A DNA stretch of 64,000 nt, taken from contig CM056742.1 of the NCBI GenBank assembly GCA_029851415.1, positions 148,681,121 through 148,745,120 of the forward strand, given 5' to 3'. Below are positions 24,190-36,937 of the stretch, one piece after another (positions within the stretch are counted from its first letter, which is position 1; the number at the start of each line of letters is the position of its first letter). Source of the DNA: Eretmocerus hayati (taxonomy: Eukaryota; Arthropoda; Insecta; Hymenoptera; Aphelinidae). A model generated the notes under the pieces. The model was not told the origin of the DNA, searched no databases, and saw nothing but the letters and a program-made list of their open reading frames with translations. The position numbers and the translations under genes are program-made.

Positions 24190-24695
24190 TCATACCCTAC
24201 CTGGAATAAATGACTCATTTGAAATGACTCAGGGATTTGGGATATTTGAAATGACTCATAAGACATGACTCATCAGGGAAGCTTGAAAAAAATTCCGACA
24301 ATCAATGTTCAATTCAGTATGCCTTTCTACAGTTCAGGTCGTAGAATACTAAGTATCAAACAGATTTTTTAAATGACCCATTCCGAATGAGTCATTTCAA
24401 ATCAGGGTTTGACACGAAAGTGATTTGTGAATTTCGGTTCGTTTCGGGTTGGGGAGTCAAAGTTCTGTGATAATTTTGGAGATGTAACCGATAATTTTGT
24501 TGCTGAGCATTCAAGATGAATAGAGATCAATTCCAAAATTATCACAGAAGTTTGACCCCCCCAACCCGAAACGAACCGAAATTCTAAAATCAGTTTCGTG
24601 CCAAACCCTGTTTCAAATGTATCATTCCCATCGTCCCGCAAGTGAGTCATTTCAAATATCCCAAATCTCTGAGTCATTCATCTTAGGTAGGGTAA
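24190..24695. repeat. Nested inverted repeat (fold-back element)
   Basis: Outer arms: CCCTACCTGGAATAAATGAC near 24198 and its imperfect complement ending GGTAGGG near 24695, both followed inward by TTGGGATATTTGAAATGACT or its complement. Inner arms: TTCGTTTCGGGTTGGGG (about 24440-24456) and its complement near 24560. The element can form one long hairpin with an internal bubble. Confidence 0.65.
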
Positions 24696-26113
24696 TACGT
24701 CTACATTGCAGACGCTAAAATCGGTTTTTCCTCCAGGTGTCTCACCATCGGGACCCGCATAACATTATTTCCATAATTCAGAAATCTCCCGCACGAGTAT
24801 GAGGGCTGGAAAATTAAAATTTTCCTGAATATTTAGAAGTAAAATCGTTGCACGATCATCTCTCATCGACTTGCCTCAGCAAGTTGCATCATACTGTCTA
24901 GTTTCCGAGGCATACAAATGAGCCTCCTTCCTCTCTTCATTACTCGATCTGTTAGAGTGCGGTCGACCCGTGGTCTGATAAATACTTTACATCTGTTGAT
25001 AAACGATTTTTTGCGACCGACTGACACTTTCAAGATAGATACGGAGTAATCGATTGAGGCAGCTCAAAGAGCATTTCGTTAGCTTACTCATCAAAAAAGT
25101 GACGCTTTATCACAATAAAAGATTTGCATTTCTGAAGCAATTTGCTCATCCGATCTTTCTTTACAGAAATTTCACAAAGCCAGAACGATAGTGAGAGAAA
25201 TACAAAGGCTGGTCTGATTGGATTATCGTTGAGAAATTTAGGAAGGAAGGGATGAGCGGTTGCATCTCGCACTTGATCGCCATTTTAATTGTCGAGCTCA
25301 TTCAGCATAGCGAGGAGGGTATGCTGAAAGAATCGAAGTAATTAATTTTGAAGCGCAGCAGTCAAGCTGCACTTGTGCCAATCGATGGTGAGCATAACTT
25401 GTTAGACACCCACGATGAGCTTCGACGCGGAGAATATTTCGGTGAGTATCTGTAAAAAAGTTTCCGATTCATGAAAATTGAGTGACACTGTACAATGGAC
25501 CAAGATGTTGCTTTCCTCTTTGAATGGTTTTTGATCGGAAGAGTCGTGACTTATTCTAGTGTGATTCATTAATGCAGTAATCTAATAAATATATTATATG
25601 AGATCCATTTCATCGATGAACGAGTTGTCAGCTTTTTTCTACGCTTTAATATTTGAGGATCAGGTGGCTAGCGGATCATTCAGGATTTAGAATTTAATTT
25701 CTTCGGGACAGGTCATTCAGACGAATAATATCTTCTTCTCAGCTCAAGTTTTGCATTCACTTATTTTTCAATGATCAATCATGACTCCTAATAGTCAATC
25801 AGCTCACACGGGTCAAACTGGAATTGAAACGTATTCATCTTTACATAATATATCTACAAAAGATGTTCTTCTCAATGCATTATCATTGTCGATAGGTATA
25901 TACAAAGATGATGTGATAGAGTGATAACATTGTCACACTTATGAACAAAAAGTGTTTTGCATCAAATTTTTTGACGAATTATACTTTAATCTTATCGATC
26001 AAAAGTAAACAACCACGGAAAGACTCTAATACACGTTCTGCAAGCGAAGAATTAGTCTATCAAAGCGTGGCGAGGCCTCCACACCACGCAAGCTACTCAA
26101 CATTCATCAGAAT

Positions 26114-29100
26114 ATGTCTCGATTCCGCAAGCTGTATCCACAAGCTCTTGCAGCAATTGCCGGTAAGATGATTCATCTTTTCAAATAAAATCAGTTATTG
26201 GCAAAATTTAAATGCGTCATTCCGTTTGCCGAATTATTGAGCTCTAAATTGATCTTATCAGTAAAACTAAAAATTCTGATGACCGATATCTCCATAGCTT
26301 TTAGGTCGGTATTTAGAGACATTTTATAGACTTCACGCAAGCCATGTAGGAGTAATTAGTGTTATTAGTGAATCATTTTCTGTCGATTTAAAGTCTGGGT
26401 CACGCAGAAAATTGTTTTCAAATTTTCCTGTGAACTATTATATTTGAATGTTCGAACAAATTTTCGCGTAAACGACTGAGTATAATTAGATGGATAATTA
26501 TATCACCTGATGCTGTTACTCATCTGAATTCGTCTATCATACTGATTTAGAGTGAACTTTCCACGGTCATTTTTGGACAATCGACGACAAATTTAAAAAG
26601 CATTGACCGAAAAATTACGATGAAATACTTTGTCGTGTACCATACCTCATATGTTTCTCAAATGATTACATCTGTCGCATTGATTAGTAATAAGGAACTG
26701 ATGCACACTATTTCTATCTGCATCAGTCCATGGCTCAAGTTATTTAGAGTATTTTTTTGTGATTTTATCCATGTACATCCATTGCAGGAGGAATCCTCAC
26801 AACCGAGGTAGGCATCATGTGCGCATGGAGCTCACCATACATAGCACAGTTAATCGGCGATAATTCGCCACTGCCACTGACAAAGGAGCAGGCATCATGG
26901 GTGGCATCCCTGCTGTATCTTGGCAGATTTATCGGAGCCGTTTTAGGTTCCATTCTTGTGTCATACATGGGTAGCAAAAAAACGACTTTTTTAACTGCTT
27001 TTCCAATATCCATTGGATGGATTCTGATAATGATGGCAACATCACCGACCTGGCTGTACTTTGCAAGAGTCAGTTTGGGCATCGGTTTTGGCTGTGTTTA
27101 CAGTTGTTTCACACTTTTTCTTGGAGAAGTTGCAATGCCCGAAATAAGGTAAATACTCAGATCAATTCTTAATACAAAAATATTTTGGCGTATAGAGACT
27201 TTCCCATAATGTTTTGTTGCACTCGCACAGGGATTTAGGTGGTTTTCTATAGTTTCATTTTTCCAATGCTTTAGACATTTTGACTGCAATTCATTTTCTG
27301 TATACGTTTTTATTTCATAATCTCTGAAGAGAAAGACCTCTTTCTCTATGAATGCTCACGAAAATTAGGAATTTCCATGCTGTGAGTTGAATTGATAACA
27401 TAATCAGAGCACGTGGAGATTATAGAGTCATATTCATTTTTTATCACACTACTAAAATCTCGGATACATTTTCTCATCATTTTCTTATGTAGTTTGATAT
27501 TGATAATTTGATAGGCATATTCTTCGATTTATTCTATCTATAATTACAGTGAAAGAAGATTTGCCAATATTTGCAAGGTTTTCATCATCAATTTATGCCA
27601 CAATTACCTGTTATCAGATCAAGAAATGCACTTGAATTCAAGAGAATTGCAATCGAGATATAATGACGATCAGTATCTGTGTAGAGAAAGAGTGAATGAT
27701 TCTTCCAGATCTCATATCTGATTCTTTTTTTGCGATTAGGGGCTGCCTGGTCTCTTTTGCTTGTATCGGAGCACCCTTGGGCAATTATCTAGCTAGCTTG
27801 ACAGGTGCTCGTATGAGTCTGAAGACCTCTAGTCAGACTTATTTGGGGATCTGTATAGTTTTTATGATCATAGCATTCATCCTGCCTGATTCGCCCCATC
27901 ATCTAGTTAAAATGGGAAATTTAGACTCTGCCAAAAAGTCGATAGAATGGTACCAAGGCACCGACAAGGTAGAAAAAGAATTGGAAGATGTCACCAACTT
28001 TGTAAGGTCTACAACGGTTTCGAGCTTCTCAGAAAGATTGGGTAAGTTCAAAGCAGTAATTTATACATTGGATTCCGTTATTTTGAATCTGCTGCGGCTT
28101 GAATGAAATATCGAGTCAAATATCGGACTACAAGCGTATTTGGCCTTTCTTATTTCCCTCTTCATTAGCTATCATGATTGAGATTGTAACTCATCCATTT
28201 CGCCTTATTAGCCAAATATTTGATAATGCTCGGTCAAGGTTTCTGATGTGATCACGGATACCTTTACAAAGTATCATGAGCCCGCCTATCGCTATTAGTA
28301 CATTTCTTCATTCATTCATATCCGACTTTCGTTTGTGAGTCTTGACCCTGAATATATAACCAATCCTGAATTTTAACAGTAGTAACTACGTGTCTGACCA
28401 TTTTCATAAATAGAGGTATCATGACCTGGAGGATTTCGGCATCATTTCATTGCATCGGCAAGAATACGTTGACCAACAAATCGAATCGATGCTAGTCATT
28501 GACACACACGTAGAAAAAATATACAACAAACAATAAGTACGAGTAATTTGGAGTTTAATCAAGTCCAAATGGTTCGCCAAATGGTCTTGTGAGGACTTAA
28601 CCTCCGTCAGAAGTAGATGAAATTAATCATCTTATATACTAAACTATAAACATATCTAGGCTCACTCTTCATGAGTTTTTCATGATACAGAGAGTATCAT
28701 GGTTTTGAACTGAAAGCGTATTGTTTACAATTTGATTCTATGTAGACGGGAAAAAATTTTGAAAAAAAATACTAAGATACAATCAATGAATCTTGAGATT
28801 CCATCATTCTATTCATAGAAGGGCTGCTACTTAAATATGATTGTGATGACGAATTTGATCTACTCCGACAATACTTGAGGCGGGCACGTTTTGAAAGTCG
28901 TTGGAACGAATGAACTTTGTAAAGATAGCAAGACTGTGACTATCAATAAATGCGCCTCAGCAAAAAAATGAATCGATTCATAGCTTCTTTGATTTTATTG
29001 AACATCTTCTAGCCTCCCGTGACAACAGAGTCAAATTCATTGATCTGTCTTCGTTCAAAACACATGATACTGATAGATTTTCTAAGCGTTGGAATTCTTT

Positions 29101-31110
29101 GTTAGAAGATGTCAATTGTGACTGTGATTCAACTCTAATACTGTCTGGATCTTGTGAGATCAATAACAAGACTTCCTGGTCGTAAATCAGAGCTCGATAA
29201 CGTCACCTTCTGCTTCTCATTTTAAAGCTGAGCGCGTCATTTCTAAATCATCTCACCTGACGAACATTACAAGAACATGATGATGGAATCAGTTTTCACG
29301 GATGCGATGTTCATGAAAGTTTGCATCACTGAAACCACGCGGAAAGAGACGATGATTCGATAGGATGTTGGATTTTCTCTCCTGGAATTATTTACTTACA
29401 TGGTTAGATTCTTTTTCGTTTTTTAAAGACTTATCATACACAAAATCGGTAGAGATAAGGTATCGAGGTTCATAGAACTATAATGATGCTTCCATGAGCT
29501 TCCAGTCTTTTTCGACGCGAAAAGTATCTCCATTCAATAGCCAAAGTGATCCACGAGAACATTTCTTCCAGCGTTCAATTCTTCGCTGTAAAATCTATAG
29601 ACATTTCTGAACTCATCAGTGTTGCTTACTGAATCATCAGTAAACATAATCTGACGGGACCTCCGAGCCAATAAAATTTCAATGAATCTTTTTACTGATG
29701 TATCTGACCTCTAGAACATCGGTTCTAAGGGCTCATCCGGCCTCCGAGGTCACTGAAATTTCAGTATTATTACCTTAATCAAAATTCTGTTCGGTGCAAC
29801 ACAAAAATGTCTGTGAAAAAGGTCAGTTAATGCGTTCCATTGAAATGTATTTTTTCCTCGGCACTGATGATTTCGGCTTATATGCACTGATGCATCCAGT
29901 TGGAATTGGTCGCAAATGCATTGGTACCACCTAATGATTGGCACCGAGAGAGTACAGCATTTGTCAACTTTCACCTAAATAGGCGTAGCATTCAGATGAC
30001 AAATTCTCCTTTGGGATCTGAGGAAAATATTTCTCGTTTTTTCTTCCACCCGCGGTGAATCAGATGAATAGAAGGTTTTTCTCTTTGGTCTTACTGAAAA
30101 TCAGCTATTCATGAACAATTTTACATTCGGATCATCTATCAGAAAGTCAACCAAATTTCACCAATTTGCAACTCTGTAACACTAGTGACTTTATATGAGA
30201 GGAATAAGATTGAGGACGGGTCTCTAAATGAATCCCACGGCCTTTGTTTCTCACTCCGCGATCAATATAATTTTTTGTATTTTTAGGTATGGAAGTGCGT
30301 AAAATTTCTTAGTTTGAACACAATTGCTGGTGTAAGCCGCGCAAAGGCTGAAATGAGTATAAATTTCGACTCTTGAGAAACTCAGTACCATGCTCATGCA
30401 AACTGATCAAAATCACCTGTGAATACAATCGATACAAACAAATAATCCTTCCCATTTCAGCTGAATTCAAGCTGTACCACGTGCGTCGGGCCACCATACT
30501 CGTGGTAATGCTATACGCCTTCATGCAACTATCCGGGTTGAACAGCCTGTTGGTCTACATGGAAACTATTTTACAAAATAGTGGAAGCAATATTATCGAA
30601 CCTTCTTCAGCAGTTTCATGGGTCCTTCTAAGTGGTGTCTTTGTATCAGCCGGCTGCGTTGGCCTCTACGATAAGTGCGGCAGAAGACTCCTTTTCATTG
30701 TATCATCATTAGGTTCAGGTTTGGCTTTAGCACTGCTTGGTACACATTTTGCCTTGAAAAATTCAAACATCGATTGGTGGGGCTCACAGTGGCTCCCTCT
30801 CATATCACTTTTTCTCTTCAACAACGCTTTTGTTGTGGGTCTTGGTTCAATTCCAAGTATTGTATCAAGCGAAGTGTATGCTACAAATGTCAAACCGATT
30901 GCCGCATGTGTGGCAAATTTAACAGCTTCGGGAACAGGTTTCCTGGCTACCAAAGCCTATCAGCCATTGGTTGATCTTGTTGGTGAATCTTACGTGTTTT
31001 ACGGGCATGCGGTTATTTTGATGCTCGCTATGCCCTATGCTCTCCTGTACATGCCCGAAACTAAGGGGAAGAGTTTGCAGCAAATTCAAGACGATCTGAT
31101 CAGAAAATGA
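26114..31110 (+). CDS. Facilitated trehalose/sugar transporter, Tret1-like (copy B), 4 exons
   Basis: MFS sugar transporter of about 453 residues. Exons: 26114-26162 (MSRFRKLYPQ...), 26788-27148, 27740-28041, 30461-31110; intron phases 1, 2, 1, all GT-AG (GTAAGA, GTAAAT and GTAAGT donors). Visible motifs: AWSSPYIAQ in TM1, WVASLLYLGR in TM2, GEVAMPEIRG after TM4 (split by intron 2 inside the Arg codon), PDSPHHLV, QLSGLNS in TM7, DKCGRR after TM8 and PETKGKSLQQIQDD at the end. In TM10 the usual SELFPxNIK appears as SEVYATNVK, the clearest departure from A and C. Introns 2 and 3 lie at positions not used in A or C. A possible AATAAA poly(A) signal lies at about 31440. Likely a plasma-membrane trehalose/hexose carrier; substrate is family inference. 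Confidence 0.9.
28940..29185 (+). other. Orphan open frame in intron 3 of transporter B
   Basis: An 82-codon frame, closed by TAA at 29183-29185 and open upstream to a TGA, has no good ATG. It does, however, read like a protein (hydrophilic, with words such as FFDFIEHLLASRD and NSLLEDVNCDCDST). A CCTCAG acceptor-like site lies just before it. It could be a decayed exon or transposon fragment. I recognise no family. Confidence 0.25.
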
Positions 31111-33457
31111 ATCAGTGAAACTTTTGCTTCATGAGCATTGCTTTATGACCCTCACGGCTCATTTTTTGTCCCATATCAAGGTTTGAAACGGTACATGAGC
31201 TGCAACGCCACCAGTTGATTAAAATATGATACTACGATAGAATGTTTTGTTCCTCGTGAAAATATTTAACGTCAATGTTAGAATATTCCAAAAAATACCG
31301 AGTTAGGGTTGATTAATCTAATTCGCCGTGAGTAAAATAATTTTTTTTACATATTTTGTATAATGAGAAGGGGCAATATAACCTTCTATTTTGGATCTGA
31401 GTGCAATACTTTGAGATATTAATCTGTATGGCAGTGTACAATAAAAAATATTTAGACAATCTTCGTATCCACGGAGACTGTAAGTAGGAACTGGAAAAAA
31501 TTGTGCGTAATTGTATATTTTTCTAATATTTATATTCCGAGTGAGTGAATTGTTAATGTACTTATCTTTGAGTACCCAAAACCAAATGTTGCTAAAATCG
31601 AAATTGTACATAAGATATGTATCATTGTATGAAACATAAAATGTGAAATGATGGCATGGAATAGTTCATACTTCCAGCGTAATTACACTGGAACTAGTCG
31701 TAAATTTACTGATAAACCATCTTTGTCGCTAAATCGAAGTTTCCACATTGATCTAATTCATCCGTTGATTGTAGTTATAGAAGTTCATGATAAGAGAAGA
31801 GTTTTGAGAAAACTGCATTTGAAAATTCCGATACTGATACGTTAGTGATCTGTAATAGGCGCCATATCAAAGTCATTGTTTCGAAAATTCTTATTGATCT
31901 TTGCTGATTAGTAACTTTACTCATTTATTTTGTGAGTGCCCGAAAATGGTATCTGGCACTCGAGAAGCTCAGTTTTGCGATTTTGGGAGAATAGATCATT
32001 ATTGTGATTCATGTATACTTGGATGAAAACATGAATGAAAGTGTAAGATAGGACTCAGGAAAACTCACGGTGCATCGCATTCTACCGCTTTCACTTCTCA
32101 TATCTGAGAGCTTGAGTGATTATTATTCTCAAATGGAAACTGTGAGTTCGGGTTTCATTTTTTTTAACCTCTGGAGCTATATTTTCACTGGTTCAAGTTA
32201 TCTATCAAAATCTCATTCATTATCGGTAGATACTTGAGTCGGTAGGATTCTTGAATGGATCAATTCATTTAAAGTGCAATTATTTGATGCACAATCTCAC
32301 TTCATAATCGATTTTACAATAGCAGAATAAGAATTCAACTGATACGCGGTTTCTTGCACTGATGAGATAGTCCAAGTGCGTGCTTCGATATCGGTCATGA
32401 TTGGAGATATCATGGGTCTTATGCTTGTGAGAATAATGATTGAATTCTTGGAGCTGCACGAAAAAAATGAGAGAATGACCCACATCTATTTATCTTCAAG
32501 AAAAAACTTGCAGAGCACTTAACATATCATCCTGCAATCTGCTTAGACAATACTTTTGCACCATTTCACTTGTAAATATCACAAAGAAATTACTATAATG
32601 AACGTATATCGATGCCTTTTGTGATAAGTATCTTTGATAATTAATATATCGCCGATTCCTCCGGAACTTGGCAGATATTTTGACGAATGTCCTGATTTTT
32701 ATTTCAAATATTACAATACATGGATGCATAGTTTTTGTGAACGCTGCAGAATAAATAGCCCTGGATATTACTATTTTCATCCGCATCTCAATTGATTCGC
32801 TTTGAAACCTGAATTATCTTGGATTGTTCAAGATAACATGACAGAGTATTGTTATCACGTCCACTGCGACGGGTCTCACGGGTGGGACCCGTTTTTGTTC
32901 GGGCTGTAGTGTGCACCAAACGACGTAGACACATCCAATGGCTTGTGTTGCGATTGTTACTCATTATCTATGACGCCAAGAACATGTGTGCACGCCAGTT
33001 TCAGTATCGGACTTGATTTGTATAAGTTACTCGATAAAAACTCAATTTCCGCAAAAATTCCGATAAATATCTTAAAAATAGCCAGTTAATTGTGAATTCA
33101 TCAAATCTTTTCAAATTTTTTCACAACGTATCTTAGCTCATTTGGAAACTCATGTTAAAAGCTACAAAATGAGCCCAAATACGTGTGATTTGAGTGACAT
33201 GGAGCCGAGTAATCAGAAATTTATACGCGAAATGAGCACGAGGCAAATCGACCAAATGGTTGACATTGCAATCGCACTTCCTCTCTTCTCAATTTATTTT
33301 ATCTGTCCGTGTATACACCGTATACGAAGAACTTTTCGTATTTGAATAAATTCAAGAGTTTATCGAATGACAGCTTCTATCTCATGGATTCACAATGGTA
33401 CGAAATCATACTCGCGTGGATCACAATCGCGTTCCGCAGTTCATAAGTATTATACTA
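31111..33457. other. Intergenic DNA after transporter B
   Basis: AT-rich sequence beginning with the likely 3' untranslated region of transporter B. Only short frames are present and no repeat is obvious, apart from a short stretch near 33125-33190 resembling the repeat family seen at 7150 and 56260. Nothing else supportable. Confidence 0.5.
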
Positions 33458-33850
33458 GGGGGCTTATTCCGAGCTCGGTGATTACTGTTGGGGCGGTGTG
33501 ACTCGTTACGATTTTCCTACGTCGACGTTCCTTAGGATGATGACAGACAACCCGACACGACGCGATTCTCATGCCATTTCACGACACGACACCACTCGAC
33601 ACGACACATAATTCATTTTGGTGAACCCAACTATCGATGGATTGCATTCATTTTCACAACCCATGACTGGTTCTATCAAATCCATTGATGGTTGGCTTCA
33701 TCGGAATAAATTACGTGTCGTGTCGGGAGGTGTCGTGTCGTGAAATGGCATGAGAATCGCGTCGTGGCGGGTTGTCTGTCATCACCCTAATGCATGGTGG
33801 GTGAATTGCACCGCCGCGACAGTAATCACCGAGCTCGGAATAAGGCCCCA
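33458..33850. repeat. Fold-back element with CGTGTCG-rich arms
   Basis: Ends read CTTATTCCGAGCTCGGTGAT (from about 33463) and the exact complement near 33826-33845, next to G-runs and C-runs. Inside each arm lies a further inverted block with repeated CGACACGAC/GTCGTGTCG words around ATGGCATGAGAATCGCGTCG-type sequence. Arms are about 150 bp with moderate mismatch. A MITE-like element; target duplication not resolved. Confidence 0.7.
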
Positions 33851-34434
33851 GACAAAAACTCACAGCCTAGGCCCATGCTAGCGGATCACCCGAATGGTAC
33901 CGAGAAATCAACAAATGCTCCCCAAAAGTGAAAGATCACATCTTAGGATCACTAATTTTGGTAGTCCGATCATTCACTTCATCCCCCATTGCACGATAGA
34001 AATTTACGCGGGTCCCGCCGGTGGGACCCACGTAAATTCGGGAGGATCTTGTAAATAGATGTCAAACTGATAACATTCCAGGAGGTTTGACTTTTATAGG
34101 TGCAAAATCACGCGTTTGTGCGCTCTCGCACTCATGGTGACGGAATGCCGGTTTTCACCGCCGCAGTGAACGTGTTGAAGAGGCAATAAAATAAGCCCTT
34201 CCACAAATGAAATGTCGGATTTAGAAGAATTGTAAGGAAGCACTATAGTGCAAATGTAGTAACGGCAACGAGCACAGAATTCAATCACAAACAAACATGT
34301 AATACTGAGAAACAAAATTCTGGAGTGTCTCATTGGCAAGACAATGATTTTCTTGTGTATTTTCCGACGTTAGAAACCAAATCCGAATTCAATTTTGCGC
34401 ATGCGCGTCAGGATTTTCGTTTGGTTGCGAAATA

Positions 34435-35295
34435 CAGTACCCTGCAAAAAAATGGAACACGGATACCTTCACTAAAACAGCCATTACTCCGACGCGTTTG
34501 GGTCTACGCCAATTTTCCAAAAAGCACTTGGAAGATGAGAAAAAAATCTTTCAAATTATGTGTTTTGAAATTTTTTTTGATCGAAATTTTATGCCTTTAA
34601 TTGACACTCAGTATTGGGAAAATTCTCATTTCAATCAATCACCCTCCATTCATATGCAAGTCATGCTAGGGTAAAAATTCTTGCGGGATGTTGTAGCTCT
34701 TTTGAAGATCTTCAAAATCGTTTTTTTATACCCGACTTACGAGCGATCTCGTACAAAGAATTTCGTACGAGTTGAGGGTATCGAAAGTATGGAGACATGA
34801 GTTTTTCTTAGCTGAGGTGGGCGGAAGTCCTTTCGACCAATCTTTGGAATGAACCTGGCAATTATTACGTAGAATTCTGAAGATTTCACGTCAAAATCGT
34901 AGATTATGACCTTTTCCGTATTTGAGTTACACTTAACCCGTACAAAATTCTTTGTACGAGATCGCTCGTAACTCGGGTATAAAAAACCGTAGAGTAATGT
35001 ATAAAAAAACGATTTTGAAGGTCTTGAAAGAGCTACAACATACCGCAAGAATTTTTACGCTAGCATGACTTGCATATGAATGGAGGATGATTGATTGAAA
35101 TGAGAATTTTTCCGATTTTGAGTGTCAATTAAAGGCATGAAATTTCGATCAAAAAAAAATGTTAAAACACATAATTTGATAGATTTTTTTCTCATCTTTC
35201 AAGTGCTTTTTGGAAAATTGGCGTCGGCCTAAACGCGTCGGAGTAATGGCTGTTTTAGTGAAGGTATCCGTGTTCCATTTTTTTGCAGGGCACTG
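34435..35295. mobile_element. Fold-back MITE with TA target duplication (CAGT-CCCT end family)
   Basis: The 861-bp element is almost one long hairpin, with arms of about 340 bp or more. The left end is CAGTACCCTGCAAAAAAATG; the right end is its complement with one change (GCAGGGCACTG). It is bounded by TA on both sides (34433-34434 and 35296-35297), the target preference of Tc1/mariner-type transposases. Just inside each end is AATGGAACACG, a word shared with the element at 51233-52323. No transposase frame is present, so movement would need an enzyme supplied in trans. Confidence 0.75.
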
Positions 35296-35804
35296 TAGTA
35301 TTTTTTGATACTAGGGTGAGAAGTTTGATCCTGCTTCTCAAGTGATTGTTTTTGGCTCGAAACCTGGCGAAGGTTGGAATTATCCCGAGTAAAGGAAAAA
35401 ACTTCAAGCCCGATCGACTGGACGTAAAGTGAACTAACAACTGCCGAGCATCATAAAGCAGTGCTTCACACAAAGTTAACCGAAAAACTGATTTTTTGAA
35501 GAAGAGCGAGAGAAGAGTCTTTTTTGCACCTTTCCCCATTTCCGAATTTGAAGGTCACTGAGCCAGGGAGTACCGATTGGTCGAAATGCATATCAAGATA
35601 TTTTTCCATACGTATTTTAACCCACTGACCACGAAATGATGTTGTTTCGGGGATCTTATTTGAATATCAATGTCGATTAATTTCTCAAGACTGAGTATCT
35701 TGACACAAGGATTTATTTGATAAGCATCATCTAACTACTCAATTCTAGTCGAAATCTCTGTAAAATAGTTAAGCCATCAGTTTGCTCTACGTAAGTTAAC
35801 GAAT

Positions 35805-35956
35805 ACGACTATATCTACTTCATTCTCTAATTATCCACAATTCTCCAACCTGCTCAACTACATCCCTCACACATGTGTAATGGCTAAAGTCACACCTACA
35901 TGAAAGCAGGCAGATATAGCCATCCAAAGAAGAAGAAGAAGACGACTATATCTACT
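35805..35956 (+). mobile_element. Short retroposed fragment with 15-bp target-site duplication and (GAA)n tail
   Basis: The 15-base sequence ACGACTATATCTACT occurs at 35805-35819 and again at 35942-35956, exactly flanking a 122-bp insert. The insert ends in a GAA-repeat tail (AAAGAAGAAGAAGAAG). Perfect target duplication plus a simple-sequence 3' tail is the signature of a non-LTR retrotransposon product, here a SINE or a heavily 5'-truncated LINE. The source family is not recognised. Confidence 0.75.
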
Positions 35957-36937
35957 ACCCCGTCATGGTTCTGTTTTTGATTATTTTTTGGTGGTTTAAG
36001 GTTATATGCCAGTACGGTTGTAGTTTCGTAGATGTGATATAGAATATTTATTTTCATATCCAGCTGCCTAATATCCAGTGAATTTTTAAGCTAACTGATA
36101 AGCAAATGTATGAATTCGCGAATTACTCAAGAAAAATTATTCATTATTCATTCATAATTTGTTAGTTTGGCACAAGTCCTCTGTTCGAGAACAGCATGTA
36201 AACAGCATCTCTCGAAAAGTCAATTACTGCTAATTCTAATTGAGCAAAGATGCACATTTCAAGAACTCACGGCTTCTACGAAGTTCCAAATGATCCCACA
36301 TGAGATAATCGTCATGTTGCGTAATAATAAATTTGTATTGTATACTTGCGCAGGTAAGAATCCATGATAATATCACTGAGAAACTCTTATGCTATAATAG
36401 AAATTGTACAAAACCGCGACAGCAGTGAGACGAAATCACATTATGATAGAAACTCTTAGTGATCACAAGAGATTCTGCGCGACGTGGCATCAATTTTTAG
36501 AGATTCCCGTAACAAAACTATCTTCATTCCCATCATCACCAGCTACATAAAAATTGTAACTACAGTAAGAAGAGTTTTTATTCATGTCGCCACATGGCGT
36601 TATCTCTAATAAATTCTATCTACTCGTGACAATTAAAACTAAAGCAATCTCAATAAAAACTAAAACAGATCGGATTCAAAAATTAGAGTGATGGTAGTAA
36701 AAGTTGTAGTGTGAATTTATAATTCTTATTTAAAAAAAAGTGTGTCCCGTCGCTGGAGAGAGCACCTATAAAATTATTTCCAATTCTAGAATTTCTGTTG
36801 ACTAAAGTTTTTCAATGATAGGCGAGAAATTCCAACACGTTCGCACTTGGCACTGCTGATTGGGCCTCAGTTGGAATCTTGTAGCGTAGCTGAAAGGATT
36901 GTGATCAAATAAAAGGATACATTATCGACGAAGAAAG

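Larger units (their letters stand above)
18004..26113. other. Gene-poor region between transporters A and B
   Basis: Eight kilobases with no gene I can support. Contents: an inverted pair of diverged repeats (19160-19490 and 21610-21900), a GC-rich hairpin (20399-20460), a cluster of CGTAAAG palindromes (21045-21560) and a nested inverted repeat (24190-24695). The rest is AT-rich with only short frames of no recognisable family. Confidence 0.5.

Noticed and set aside
25415..25441. Possible alternative first exon of transporter B (MSFDAENIS followed by GTGAGT)
   Set aside because: The donor is phase 0, while exon 2 of transporter B needs a phase-1 partner; the exon at 26114-26162 fits exactly.
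33142..33345. 67-codon plus-strand frame with a hydrophobic tail
   Set aside because: Its start matches a repeat block seen near 7150 and 56260, and no splice partner was found.
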